Assembly: GCA_016745075.1 (NCBI GenBank)
Contig: JADGDD010000003.1
Coordinates: 365,906 to 429,905, forward strand
Length of the DNA stretch: 64,000 nucleotides
Origin: Planctomycetota bacterium
GTDB taxonomy: Bacteria > Planctomycetota > UBA11346
Reading direction: 5' to 3'
The notes under the pieces were generated by a model. The model saw only the letters and a program-made list of their open reading frames with translations, was not told where the DNA came from and searched no databases. The position numbers and the translations under genes were made by a program. Below are positions 17,186-26,132 of the stretch, piece by piece; position 1 is the stretch's first letter, and each line of letters starts with the position of its first letter.

Positions 17186-19169
17186 CGTCTGCGGTGGTGA
17201 CTGGGATGACTAAACGAAAACCAATATGTTCTTGAGCAACGCTTGGGTTTTCAAAACGTTTAGAAGCACTTCGGCACTGCGTGGGTGGTTCCATCCATGA
17301 ACCGCCACGGACAATTTGTTGGTCTTCTGAGCCATAATCACTGGTACACCATTCGGCAAGGTTGCTATTCATGTCATACAGTTTCCAATTATTGCTATTA
17401 CGTAGACGAGATTGGGCATGTCCTAGTTCTGTTTCTGCTGTGGTGTCTAAAAATTCGTATACAGCATCAAGCGGGTCTTGTTCGTTGCTGAGAGCCTCTT
17501 CCCAGATTGGACGCAAAAGGGTGTGGGTGGCAAATAATAAATCATGCTCTTTGAGCGGGTAAGGGGTGCTGGTGTCAGCGCGGCAGGCATATTCCCATTC
17601 TGCTTCGGTGGGGAGGCGTGCGTGTAGTTTTGGATAGAGTGTATTTAATTGTGCTAAGAATCTTTGAATATCATCATAGCTTACTCCAGAAATGGGATCG
17701 TGGGCAGAGAGTGATTCAATATTAGTACCCATGACCATATTCCATAATTGAGTACTGCATTCAGCGTCAGCCATCCAAAAATCGGAACGAATAGGGATGG
17801 ATATTTGAGATTCATGTTCGGTTCGATGTTCTTCGGTGCTTGGACTACCGATTAACGTTTGTCCATTTTTCGGTTTGTGAATATAAACAAAATGTTCATC
17901 AGTGCTTGCGAGATAGGCCCAGTGCTGGGTACCATCGGTTGTGTGTTGTTCTTTGGCCCATTCCGGTTCATAGCGAGAATTATCGACCGTTAGCAGTTGT
18001 GGTATAACAACAGTGAACCAAATGCCGAGTATGATAAACATTGCCAGCATAACCATGCGTTTATCAATATGTATACGTGGCCGTGACATGGGTCGTGCGG
18101 TATTGTGTGCTGATTGAATGGTTGGAGAATTATTTTGGATAGCAGGTTTAATGCCTGTAATGGTACCTCTGCCACCGCTTGCATGGAGCAGTGGTTTGCC
18201 GCTGAGGGCAGCATTAATATCCTGTAGAAAATCGGCCACACAGCGGTAGCGCTGTTCTCGATCTTTTTCTAACGTTTTTTTGATAATAGCTACAACAGGC
18301 TCAGAGAGAGAGGTGTTCAGTGCGCGCGGATCTTGTAGTGGGTCAGAAAGGATTTTATGGGTAATAGCATAAACCGTTTCACCAGAGAAAGGTTCTTGGC
18401 CAGTCAACATCTTATAGAACATCGCACCAAGAGCATAAATATCGGTGCGAATATCAACATCAGTTTGACCGCTAATATGTTCAGGAGACATGTAAGCAGG
18501 CGTTCCCATCGCCATGCCGGTCATGGTCATCCGATCATCTCCGGCAGCATCGCGGGCAAGCCCAAGATCACCAATGTGGGCATGGCCCTGCTCATCTAGG
18601 AAAATATTGCCCGGTTTAATATCTCGGTGAACGAGCCCAGCCTGTTCAATGGCTTCAAGACCATGTGCGCAGTCTTGTAAAAGGGTTAGCGCTTTATGCT
18701 CACTAAGGATCTGTTTTGCGTTTAACAGGTCGGAGAGATCGCCACCAGTTACTAGTTCAAAGGCCATATAGAGGAGGCCGTTGTGTTCATTTGCATCGTA
18801 AATTTGAATAATATTTGGATGAGAAAGGCTACCGGCAACTTTTGCTTCCCGCAAGAAACGGGCAATAAAGTCAGGATCAGTACACATTTCTCGCTTCAAG
18901 ACCTTGATAGCCACTTCACGGTTAAGAGGCGGGGCTTGGGTTGCCTTATACACAACTCCCATGCCGCCTTCACCGAGAATAGCAGTAATATTATAGCCCG
19001 GAATGTTGGGGGGCTCGGTTGATGCAGTCGCTTGTTGGCTGATGCGCTGCGGGTCTACATGGCCAAGATCAATAGTGACAGCAGTAGACGGGTTTGATAT
19101 GTCAGTGCGAACGGTAGGAGCAGTGTCCAGAGAAGGTGGAGGCAGTGGAATAGTTTCGTCATCGTCCAT
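17178..19169 (-). CDS. Membrane Ser/Thr protein kinase fused to an FGE-sulfatase (SUMF1)-like domain
   Basis: About 663 residues from the ATG at 19169; the frame also opens at a TTG at 19226, which lies beyond a hairpin. Residues about 58-325 are a Hanks-type kinase: glycine loop LGEGGMGVVY, K89 (VAIKV), HRDIKPGN (D183), DLG (D201), GTPAYMSPE. A transmembrane helix lies at about 373-395. The C-terminal part (about 430-660) is an FGE-like fold: RLPTEAEWEYACRA, MNSNLAEWCTSDY, VRGGSWMEPPTQCRSASK, IGFRLV. True formylglycine-generating enzymes have a Cys pair in the RGGS segment; here the first is missing, so this is more likely a ligand-binding module than a sulfatase maturase. The kinase domain would be cytoplasmic and the FGE-like domain periplasmic. 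In an operon with the FN3K-like gene. Confidence 0.92.
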   Translation of the reverse strand: MDDDETIPLPPPSLDTAPTVRTDISNPSTAVTIDLGHVDPQRISQQATASTEPPNIPGYNITAILGEGGMGVVYKATQAPPLNREVAIKVLKREMCTDPDFIARFLREAKVAGSLSHPNIIQIYDANEHNGLLYMAFELVTGGDLSDLLNAKQILSEHKALTLLQDCAHGLEAIEQAGLVHRDIKPGNIFLDEQGHAHIGDLGLARDAAGDDRMTMTGMAMGTPAYMSPEHISGQTDVDIRTDIYALGAMFYKMLTGQEPFSGETVYAITHKILSDPLQDPRALNTSLSEPVVAIIKKTLEKDREQRYRCVADFLQDINAALSGKPLLHASGGRGTITGIKPAIQNNSPTIQSAHNTARPMSRPRIHIDKRMVMLAMFIILGIWFTVVIPQLLTVDNSRYEPEWAKEQHTTDGTQHWAYLASTDEHFVYIHKPKNGQTLIGSPSTEEHRTEHESQISIPIRSDFWMADAECSTQLWNMVMGTNIESLSAHDPISGVSYDDIQRFLAQLNTLYPKLHARLPTEAEWEYACRADTSTPYPLKEHDLLFATHTLLRPIWEEALSNEQDPLDAVYEFLDTTAETELGHAQSRLRNSNNWKLYDMNSNLAEWCTSDYGSEDQQIVRGGSWMEPPTQCRSASKRFENPSVAQEHIGFRLVIPVTTADDD

Positions 19170-19189
19170 GCAGAAGTATGTGCAATAAT

Positions 19190-19214
19190 CAAGCCCGAGA
19201 CAAGCACGGGCTTG
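19190..19214. promoter_or_regulatory. Hairpin between the divergent kinase and hypothetical genes
   Basis: A perfect 8-bp inverted repeat, CAAGCCCG (19190-19197) and CGGGCTTG (19207-19214), with a 9-nt loop. It lies in the short control region between two divergent genes, so it would be in the leader of the kinase gene or act as a protein-binding site. It also argues that the kinase starts at 19169 and not at the upstream TTG. Confidence 0.35.
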
Positions 19215-19248
19215 AAAAAGTAACAAAAGAAACGATACTCCAAATCTT

Positions 19249-19947
19249 ATGAGTGTATCTGATGATAATAACAGCTCCAGCCCTGACGACTCTTCTGAGT
19301 ATGAGCCTCCCCTTGATGGTACGTCAAACGATGCGTCTGAGCATGCCGATGGATCTCAAGGGACCGAGAAAGAGCAACGGAAGTTCATAGAACAACTCTT
19401 TGAACAAGTTATTCGTCCGCAGCTAGAAGGTATTGCTGAAAAAATTGCTGATTTACAAGAAAAGAAACGAACATCATATGATGATGTCGGTAGCAATTTT
19501 ACGCCGCCAAGTGAATTTAGTATGGATGGTGGAGAATCTGAAATTAGCGATGATGAACACCGTGAAATGATGAACAATTTAATGAGCGCTTTTGGCGGTG
19601 CTGATGGTGAAATAGACCTCAATAATTTGCCATTTTCAATAGATGATTTAGAAATGAATATTCCTACAGATGTTTCAGAGCTGCAAGGAGAAGCACTCGT
19701 TTTTGGTGCCTTGGATCAAGAAGGTGCTAAAGCTGCGGAACATATCATGGGGCAATTACAAAAACACACTGCCGAAGGTTTATCAGTAGATTATGTTTTG
19801 AAAGAAATGTGTGATGTTGATATTAAAAACATTGGTGAACAAGAAGTCGGCAACATGAAGGTGAACTTTATAGAGCTTGGTCTTGGTGATGAAGATACCC
19901 CAGAAACATTATCATCAGACGATTTGCAAAAAATGTTTGATCGCTAA
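19249..19947 (+). CDS. Acidic hypothetical protein
   Basis: 232 residues, not recognised. The N-terminus (about 1-40) is Ser/Asp/Glu-rich and likely disordered. A helical segment follows (EQRKFIEQLFEQVIRPQLEGIAEKIADLQEKK), then more acidic, low-complexity sequence, and a helical C-terminal half (EALVFGALDQEGAKAAEHIMGQLQ). There are no transmembrane segments, signal peptide or cysteine motifs. The whole chain is strongly acidic. No good ribosome-binding site precedes the ATG. It is divergent from the Ser/Thr kinase gene and could be a substrate or partner, but this is only positional. The next gene (TlpA-like) follows 53 bp downstream. Confidence 0.7.
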   Translation: MSVSDDNNSSSPDDSSEYEPPLDGTSNDASEHADGSQGTEKEQRKFIEQLFEQVIRPQLEGIAEKIADLQEKKRTSYDDVGSNFTPPSEFSMDGGESEISDDEHREMMNNLMSAFGGADGEIDLNNLPFSIDDLEMNIPTDVSELQGEALVFGALDQEGAKAAEHIMGQLQKHTAEGLSVDYVLKEMCDVDIKNIGEQEVGNMKVNFIELGLGDEDTPETLSSDDLQKMFDR

Positions 19948-20000
19948 AGAGTGTAACGGCGACTATCAAACAATAGTAGAATACCCCCAAGGAGTGTGTT

Positions 20001-20987
20001 ATGCGTTTTTCTTTACAGATAGTGATGGCCTTTTTATGTATGCAGAGTGTTGCCGCTCTAGAGATTGGTGATATCGCACCAGCTATCCCCAACCTCAACG
20101 TGGTTAAAGGCACGCCAGCAGCAGAAGATTCTGGTAAGTGGCGTGTGGTAGAGTTTTGGGCGACATGGTGTGGACCTTGTGTGCAAAATATTCCGCATTT
20201 AACAGAGTTACAATCAGAATATGCAGAATACATACACATCACTGGTATAAGTGATGAAGACAAAACTACTGTGGTTCCCTTTGTTGAGAAGCAGGGTGAT
20301 CGTATGAATTATTGTGTGGTTTATACCGATCGGGCAAATTATGCAGAGACTTACGGCCCTCTATTTCAAGGTATTCCACATGCTTTTCTTATCAGTCCTG
20401 ATGGTGAATTCTTATGGCATGGTCATCCTGGAGAAATGGATGTTATTTTGAAGCAAGCCATTGCAGGTACTTACGATATTGAAGCCGCTAAACGTAAAGC
20501 AGAAGCACAGAAGCAATCAGCAGGTCTTGAAGAAGCTCTGCAAAAGAGCTTTCAAACAAATGATTTAGAAAAAATTAGCAAAGCGGCAGATGCGCTTCTA
20601 GCAATTGTACCAGTGCATGAGCAAGGAATGAATGTTAAGAAAATAATTGCCCAACAAAAAAATGATCCAAGCATTTGGCGTAAGACCTTAGAGCATATAG
20701 AAATAGAAAACCTCAGTGGTGAAGAATTAAATAGCGTGGCGTGGTTGCTGGTAACTGAAGAACATCTCTTATATCGCAACGTTGACCTTGCTGTGCACTT
20801 TGCCGAAATTGCAGTTGAAAAATCACCCGATAATAGTGCCTTGTTAGATACCCTTGCCCGTGCCTATTATGTTGCGGGAAAAATAGACCAAGCGATAAGC
20901 ACCCAAGAACGAGCGGCGAAGCTAGAAGAGCACGATATGAAGTTAGAAGCAATATTGAACTATTACAAAGAATTAAAGAATTTATAG
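20001..20987 (+). CDS. Exported TlpA-like thioredoxin with C-terminal TPR-like region
   Basis: 328 residues. A signal peptide covers about 1-19 (FSLQIVMAFLCMQSVAA). A TlpA/ResA-type thioredoxin domain follows: EIGDIAPAIPNLN, then VVEFWATWCGPC (C57 and C60), with the cis-Pro loop FQGIPHAFLI and LWHGHPGEM. From about 175 on, the chain is helical with a TPR-like repeat near the C-terminus (NSALLDTLARAYYVAGKIDQAISTQERAAKLE). The inferred role is thiol-disulfide exchange in the periplasm, with the TPR part binding partners. The ATG has AAGGAG about 8 nt upstream. A terminator follows. Confidence 0.92.
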   Translation: MRFSLQIVMAFLCMQSVAALEIGDIAPAIPNLNVVKGTPAAEDSGKWRVVEFWATWCGPCVQNIPHLTELQSEYAEYIHITGISDEDKTTVVPFVEKQGDRMNYCVVYTDRANYAETYGPLFQGIPHAFLISPDGEFLWHGHPGEMDVILKQAIAGTYDIEAAKRKAEAQKQSAGLEEALQKSFQTNDLEKISKAADALLAIVPVHEQGMNVKKIIAQQKNDPSIWRKTLEHIEIENLSGEELNSVAWLLVTEEHLLYRNVDLAVHFAEIAVEKSPDNSALLDTLARAYYVAGKIDQAISTQERAAKLEEHDMKLEAILNYYKELKNL

Positions 20988-21002
20988 AGCGCTTTTTGCC
21001 TG

Positions 21003-21035
21003 AGCATGGATGATCTTCCATGCTGTTCTTTTTTT
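21003..21035 (+). terminator. Intrinsic terminator after the TlpA-like gene
   Basis: Stem AGCATGGA (21003-21010) with TCCATGCT (21017-21024), a 6-nt loop, then GTTCTTTTTTTT. Just after the TlpA-like stop and before the histidine kinase gene. Confidence 0.9.
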
Positions 21036-21096
21036 ACAAAATACCTCTTGCGGACCTTGATGTCTATAATATATACTCATGATAGAGGTCTTTGTC

Positions 21097-23106
21097 ATGT
21101 TTGTAAAAAATAGGCCAGTAACAGCGTCACAAAATCGCACTAATAGTTTGATTCGTTTACGACGTTTTCTTGTGGTGAGTTCAGCTGTTTGGCTAGTACT
21201 TTGGTTGGGCTTAATGGCTTGGATGATTTACCGCTCTTGGGACGATGCACAGCGAGCGGTATATGTAACGGCTAAAGTGAGTTTTCAGAAAGATGTTGTT
21301 TATCGCACGTGGAACGCGAAGCACGGAGGTGTGTTTGTTCCCGTGGGTGAGCATGCTCAGCCAAACCCATATCTTGAAGGGCTTATAAAAAGAGATATTC
21401 AAAGCGTTGATGGTACACAGCTGACTTTGATAAATCCAGCATTAATGACGCGTCAGGTACAGACGATAGAAAAAGATATGTTTTCTCATTATGGGCATAT
21501 AACCAGTCTTAATCCGTTAAATAAGGAAGATAACCAGCCAGACGAATGGGAAAGAGCCGCGTTGTTATCTTTTGAAGAAGGCACAGAAGAATATACGGGA
21601 TTATGGGTGGATAAAGGGCAAGAATATTATCGCTACATGGCACCATTTCGTATAAAGCAATCCTGTATGATTTGCCATGAGCAACAAGGGTACAAAATTG
21701 GTGATATACGTGGGGGGATTAGCGTGGCAGTGCCAATGGATGAAACGAGATCTCGTTTTTTTGCCGCTACGGTGCGAAGTGTATTGGTGTGTTTGTGCGC
21801 TTGGTTGATTGGTACAGTGATGTTGTTTTGGGGCGGTCGCAAGGTTCGTTCTGATATTATCCGTCGAAGAGAAGCTGAAAAAATAATCAGCGAAGAAAAT
21901 GAAAAAAAATCGGTTATCATGTCGTCTATCCCAAGTATTCTGATCATATTAGATAGGGAAGAACGGGTTACAGATTGGAATAAAACTGCAGCGGAGGCCT
22001 TTGGCTTGTCTCGTGCACAGGCTATTGGCCATCGTATTTCAGCTTTAAATTTGGGTGGAAATGTGCCTCAAGTGTTTATGAATCCAGAGTCTGATAATGC
22101 CATGGTTTTCCCGGAAGTGCGATACAAACGCGCAGATGATCAAGTTGGTATTGTGCATTTCACTGCTTCTTTTCTCCAAAATGCGGAAGGTGAGATCGTG
22201 GGCAGTGTCCTGCTTGGTCGTGATGTGTTGGTTGATATGCAGCGGCAAAATGAGGATTTACACGCGCAAAAAATGGAGTCTATTGGTCAATTATCAGCAG
22301 GTATTGCCCATGAAATAAATACTCCGATTCAATACGTAGGTGATAATGTCCGATTCTTGCGAGACGCCTATACGGATATTCAGAAGCTCCTCGATGTCCA
22401 CGGGGAATTACTTGAGGTTATAGATAACGGTTGTACTGATGATCTTCATAAGATGGTTGAAAAGGTCCGAGTATTAAAGGAAGAAATCGACCTCGATTTT
22501 GTATTGGAAGAATCAGGTCCTGCTTGTGTCCAAGCTTTGGAAGGCGTGCAGCGCGTTGCAAAAATTGTTGCAGCGATGCGTTCTTTTTCTCATCAAGGGC
22601 AAGAAGATGAGAAGGTCGCAACAGATATTAATCAGTGTATTGAAAACACAACGCTTGTGGCTCGCAATGAGTATAAATATGTCGCAGAATTAATCTTGAA
22701 TTTGGATGCTCATTTACCGCAGATTTCATGTGTTACAGGTGCGATTAATCAGGTATTCTTAAATATACTGGTGAATGCTGCGCATGCGATAGAAGAAAAG
22801 ATAGGGAGAGATAGAGCAGAAGAAAAAGGTATTATCACGATAACAACAGGCATGAGCGGCGATATGATTTTTATTCGTTTTGCAGATTCAGGAACGGGTG
22901 TGCCAGAATCTATATTGCATAAGGTGTTTGATCCATTCTTTACGACGAAAAAAATAGGAAAAGGAACAGGACAGGGCATGGCCTTGTCCCATCGTATTAT
23001 CGTTGAGGAGCATTGTGGTAAAATAGAGGTTGCAAATTGCCCAGAAGGAGGTGCAGAATTTAGCGTGTATTTACCGATTAAAGGCTGTGGAGACAATGAT
23101 GAGTGA
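21097..23106 (+). CDS. Membrane sensor histidine kinase with heme-binding (DUF3365/Tll0287-like) sensor and PAS domain
   Basis: 669 residues from the ATG at 21097, which has AGAGG upstream; the alternative ATG at 21079 has no ribosome-binding site. Transmembrane helices lie at about 23-45 and 226-246. Between them is a periplasmic DUF3365-type domain with a c-type heme motif C190-M-I-C193-H194. A PAS domain follows at about 270-380 (IILDREERVTDWN). The dimerisation/H-box is QLSAGIAHEINTPIQ (H405), and the ATPase domain has the N box (NQVFLNILVNAAHAI), G1 (FADSGTGVP) and G2 (GKGTGQGMALSH). It likely senses redox state or a small ligand through heme and phosphorylates the regulators encoded next to it. 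The stop overlaps the next start by 8 nt. A TATAAT lies at 21065-21070 but lacks a matching -35. Confidence 0.93.
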   Translation: MFVKNRPVTASQNRTNSLIRLRRFLVVSSAVWLVLWLGLMAWMIYRSWDDAQRAVYVTAKVSFQKDVVYRTWNAKHGGVFVPVGEHAQPNPYLEGLIKRDIQSVDGTQLTLINPALMTRQVQTIEKDMFSHYGHITSLNPLNKEDNQPDEWERAALLSFEEGTEEYTGLWVDKGQEYYRYMAPFRIKQSCMICHEQQGYKIGDIRGGISVAVPMDETRSRFFAATVRSVLVCLCAWLIGTVMLFWGGRKVRSDIIRRREAEKIISEENEKKSVIMSSIPSILIILDREERVTDWNKTAAEAFGLSRAQAIGHRISALNLGGNVPQVFMNPESDNAMVFPEVRYKRADDQVGIVHFTASFLQNAEGEIVGSVLLGRDVLVDMQRQNEDLHAQKMESIGQLSAGIAHEINTPIQYVGDNVRFLRDAYTDIQKLLDVHGELLEVIDNGCTDDLHKMVEKVRVLKEEIDLDFVLEESGPACVQALEGVQRVAKIVAAMRSFSHQGQEDEKVATDINQCIENTTLVARNEYKYVAELILNLDAHLPQISCVTGAINQVFLNILVNAAHAIEEKIGRDRAEEKGIITITTGMSGDMIFIRFADSGTGVPESILHKVFDPFFTTKKIGKGTGQGMALSHRIIVEEHCGKIEVANCPEGGAEFSVYLPIKGCGDNDE

Positions 23107-24439
23107 TGGTAATCAAATGACAGAGGAACAAGGTTGGCCAAGTGAAGAGCAGTTAACCATACTTATTAAAAGTATGGCAGAAGAAGGGACATCATCATCA
23201 GTACATAAAGCAATTTATAAGCCACGAGTTTTATTTGTTGATGATGAGGCGAATGTGTTAAGCGGTATCCGGCGTATGTTGTGTGGAAAGCGTTCTGTCT
23301 GGGATATGGAATTTGCAGGTAGTGGGCAAGAAGCGCTAGAACGCTGCGAAAAACAGCCGTATGACATTATTGTGTCGGACATGCGCATGCCAGGCATGAC
23401 TGGTGTTGAATTGCTCACCAAAATTCAAAAGCGTTGGCCACATACGATTCGATTTATTTTATCCGGTAATGCACGACCAGAGGAAGTTTTGCGAACGGTT
23501 GGCCCTGTGCATCAGTACATAGCCAAGCCCTGTGATTCAGAGATATTACAGGCAAAGTTAGAAAAAACAGTTATGTTGCATGGGGCTTTAGAAAGTGTTC
23601 GAAATGCACGTATCGATGTTGATATTAATAGTATTCCCAGTTTTCCAACCGTCTATCGTGATTTACAACAGATGTTGAATAATGATGAAGCTACTGTGGC
23701 AGAAGTGGCTCAGATAGTAGAACAAGACCCCGTGTTAACCTTACATATTCTTAAAATGGTCAATTCCGCTTATTTTAGTGTGTCGCGTGTTTTATCCGAT
23801 GTATCAGAGGCAATAGCTGTTATTGGTTTGGAGAGTGTTCAGGCAATTATGTATAGTGTACAAGCGTTTGAACGGATGCCTTTCCAACAAGAAGCGCAAA
23901 TTATTGTTGATCAGCTGTGGGACCATTCTCAACGCTGCGCCCTGATAGCACGTCGTATTATGAAAGAATGTGGCGGTAATAAATCCGAGTTAGAAGCTGC
24001 GTTTTTTGCTGGTCTCGTGCATGACCTTGGGCATCTTATCCTATTATCTCAACAAGGTGCCCGCTTTTTCCGTACCTTAATGGCAGTAAAAAAATACAAA
24101 GTCCCTTTGCATGAAGCAGAGCGGGCCGTGTTTAAGGTGACGCATGCTGATTTATCTGGTTATATGATGGCATTGTGGGGTATTTCTGATTCGGTTATCG
24201 AACCTGTGTTATTCCATCATGATCCTTTGTCTGTGCTGTCGCAGTATGCTCCAGATGAAATGAGTGTTACCTTGGCGGTGCATTTAGCAGAGGTGATCGA
24301 TTGTCAGATCCATTCAGGGGTGCTATTTGAAGAACATTTATCGACGGAAATCCTCGCCCATCCATGTGTACGGCAGAATTATCAGAAATGGCTGGAAGCT
24401 GTGAGGAATGAGACAGGACAAGAGCATACTCATGGATGA
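23099..24439 (+). CDS. Response regulator with HDOD output domain
   Basis: 446 residues from the ATG at 23099 (GGAG 6 nt upstream). The frame opens earlier, inside the kinase gene, but that part is not family-like. The receiver domain covers about 43-165: phosphoacceptor D94 in VSDMRMPG, Lys in YIAKPCD. An HDOD domain covers about 180-400: SIPSFPTVYRDLQQML, VAQIVEQDPVLTLHILKMVNSAYF, AIAVIGLESVQAIMYS. Unusually, the usually degenerate HDOD core reads LVHDLGHLILL, keeping an intact His-Asp pair. HDOD proteins act in signalling scaffolds and second-messenger control. Overlaps the kinase gene and the next regulator gene (8 nt each), so it is translationally coupled. Confidence 0.92.
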   Translation: MSDGNQMTEEQGWPSEEQLTILIKSMAEEGTSSSVHKAIYKPRVLFVDDEANVLSGIRRMLCGKRSVWDMEFAGSGQEALERCEKQPYDIIVSDMRMPGMTGVELLTKIQKRWPHTIRFILSGNARPEEVLRTVGPVHQYIAKPCDSEILQAKLEKTVMLHGALESVRNARIDVDINSIPSFPTVYRDLQQMLNNDEATVAEVAQIVEQDPVLTLHILKMVNSAYFSVSRVLSDVSEAIAVIGLESVQAIMYSVQAFERMPFQQEAQIIVDQLWDHSQRCALIARRIMKECGGNKSELEAAFFAGLVHDLGHLILLSQQGARFFRTLMAVKKYKVPLHEAERAVFKVTHADLSGYMMALWGISDSVIEPVLFHHDPLSVLSQYAPDEMSVTLAVHLAEVIDCQIHSGVLFEEHLSTEILAHPCVRQNYQKWLEAVRNETGQEHTHG

Positions 24440-25586
24440 AAAAATTCTCTTTGTTGATGATGAGCCAAATGTTCTTCAAGGGATTAAGCGTATCTTGCGA
24501 GGACATTATGTCATTCAAACAGCGGGAAGTGGTGCAGAAGCATTGGCTGTGTTAGAAAAAGAAGGAAGTTATTCAGTTATTGTTTCAGATATGCGCATGC
24601 CAAATATGAATGGTTTGGAGTTGCTTACGACAGTGGCTACCCGTTGGCCGCATATGGTACGGATGGCACTTACAGGACAGACTGATATTGTGACAGCGGC
24701 TGAAGCGGTTAATACTGGGCAGGTATACCGATTTTTAACAAAACCTTGTGCGATAGAAGTACTCAAGGATGCGCTTGATGCCGGAATAAAGCAATACCGG
24801 TTGATTATTTCCGAAAAAGAACTGCTTGAAAAAACACTGACTGGTAGTGTCCACATGCTTATGGATGTGGTATCACTGATTGATCAAAATCTTTTCAGCC
24901 AGATGGCGGAATTACGAACACTCGTCAGTAAATTTTGCAAAGCTTTACAGGTGCGGTCTGCATGGCAAATCGAAATGGCGGTCACGCTTTCGCAAATTGG
25001 AACTATTATTCTACCGCAGGAAGTCCAAGTAAAACGTCAGGCGGGGCTTGAGTTAAGTCGTTCAGAACAGGAATTAGTTCATAGTGTTCCTCAGGTCAGC
25101 AGTCGTTTGCTTGGGCATATACCTCGTTTGGACGGCGTTGCATCTATTATTTATTTTATAAATAAGCATTATGATGGAACGGGTTTTCCAAAGGATGCTT
25201 TGTCTGGTTCCGAGATCCCTTATGGATCTCGTTTACTTCGTATCATTATTGATTTAATGGAAGAAGCCGGAAAGCAAAGAGATTTTAAAAAAGCAATGGA
25301 TGTGCTTGTGAATCGTAGTGGGTATTATGATCCGAGTATTCTCGCAAATATTGGTGTATTTATTATAGGAATGCATCGGAAAAATCAATCTGGTGAAGGT
25401 GAACGAGTTGTGTCCTTAAACGGATTGCGTGTCGGTGATCGTTTAAATGGCCCAATTATGACAAAAGACGGTAAGCTTTTATGTGCTGCGGGTATTGTAA
25501 TGAACGAAACAATGCTTGAGCATATTTATAACTATGAACAAATTACAGAATTGAATGATCGTGTTTCTATTGTGAGAGAATGGTAG
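24432..25586 (+). CDS. Response regulator with degenerate HD-GYP-type output domain
   Basis: 384 residues from the ATG at 24432, overlapping the previous stop by 8 nt. The receiver domain covers about 1-120: acidic pocket FVDDEPN, D53 in VSDMRMPN, FLTKPCA. The second half follows the RpfG/HD-GYP layout. KHYDGTGFP matches the DGTGYP-like segment, followed by LLRIIIDLMEE. However, where active HD-GYP phosphodiesterases have HDIGK, this protein reads TLSQIGTIILP, so the metal-binding His-Asp pair is gone. It probably binds a partner or nucleotide rather than hydrolysing c-di-GMP. An additional C-terminal part (LNGLRVGDRLNGPIMTKDGKLLCAAG) resembles a small beta-barrel tail seen in some HD-domain regulators. 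Confidence 0.88.
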   Translation: MDEKILFVDDEPNVLQGIKRILRGHYVIQTAGSGAEALAVLEKEGSYSVIVSDMRMPNMNGLELLTTVATRWPHMVRMALTGQTDIVTAAEAVNTGQVYRFLTKPCAIEVLKDALDAGIKQYRLIISEKELLEKTLTGSVHMLMDVVSLIDQNLFSQMAELRTLVSKFCKALQVRSAWQIEMAVTLSQIGTIILPQEVQVKRQAGLELSRSEQELVHSVPQVSSRLLGHIPRLDGVASIIYFINKHYDGTGFPKDALSGSEIPYGSRLLRIIIDLMEEAGKQRDFKKAMDVLVNRSGYYDPSILANIGVFIIGMHRKNQSGEGERVVSLNGLRVGDRLNGPIMTKDGKLLCAAGIVMNETMLEHIYNYEQITELNDRVSIVREW

Positions 25587-25595
25587 GAGAAGAGT

Positions 25596-26132
25596 ATGTT
25601 ATTCACCCATAAAGCTCGTGTGTTATGTATTGATGATGATGACATCATGATTGAAGCAATGAAACGTGTCTTGAGAGATAGTCATTATGACTTGGATTGC
25701 TGTATCTCTCCTGTTCAAGCCTTGGAATGGATGGAAGAGAATCCCTACGATGTGGTGATTAGTGATGTGGGTATGCCGGGTCTCAACGGTATTGAACTCT
25801 TGAGTGAGATGTATCAACGCTGGCCAGATAGTGAGCGTTTGGTGTTGTCTGGGCAATCCGATTTTAATGTAGCACTAGCGGCGATCAACGAGGGTCATGT
25901 TTCTCGTTTTTTTATAAAACCTTGTAATACAGACGAACTTAAATTAGCCATAAAAGATGCCATTCGTAAAAAAGAATTATTAGAAGCAGCACGTCATCTC
26001 TATCAACGCTGCCAGGATTTAGAGGGTACGGTGGAGCATCTTTTAAATAACGCGGAAGAACCTTCTTCCTCAATGCCAATGCCTGCAGCCGAAGGTAATA
26101 TCAAAATTGATTGGGAAGACTTCTTGTTTTAA
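25596..26132 (+). CDS. Single-domain response regulator with short helical tail
   Basis: 178 residues. The receiver domain covers about 7-125: acidic cluster CIDDDD, phosphoacceptor D57 in VISDVGMPG, and Lys in FFIKPCN. The chain then continues as a helix (IRKKELLEAARHLYQRCQDLEGTVEHLLNN) and a short acidic C-terminus ending in IDWEDFLF. No DNA-binding domain. It is the last gene of the kinase/regulator operon, 9 bp after the previous stop, with AGGAG before the ATG. All three receivers share the RWPxxxR...LSG/LTGQ stretch, so they are likely paralogues. Confidence 0.9.
   Translation: MLFTHKARVLCIDDDDIMIEAMKRVLRDSHYDLDCCISPVQALEWMEENPYDVVISDVGMPGLNGIELLSEMYQRWPDSERLVLSGQSDFNVALAAINEGHVSRFFIKPCNTDELKLAIKDAIRKKELLEAARHLYQRCQDLEGTVEHLLNNAEEPSSSMPMPAAEGNIKIDWEDFLF

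Noticed and set aside
21065..21070. Perfect TATAAT before the histidine kinase gene
   Set aside because: No -35 at 16-18 bp and no extended -10; not listed as a promoter.
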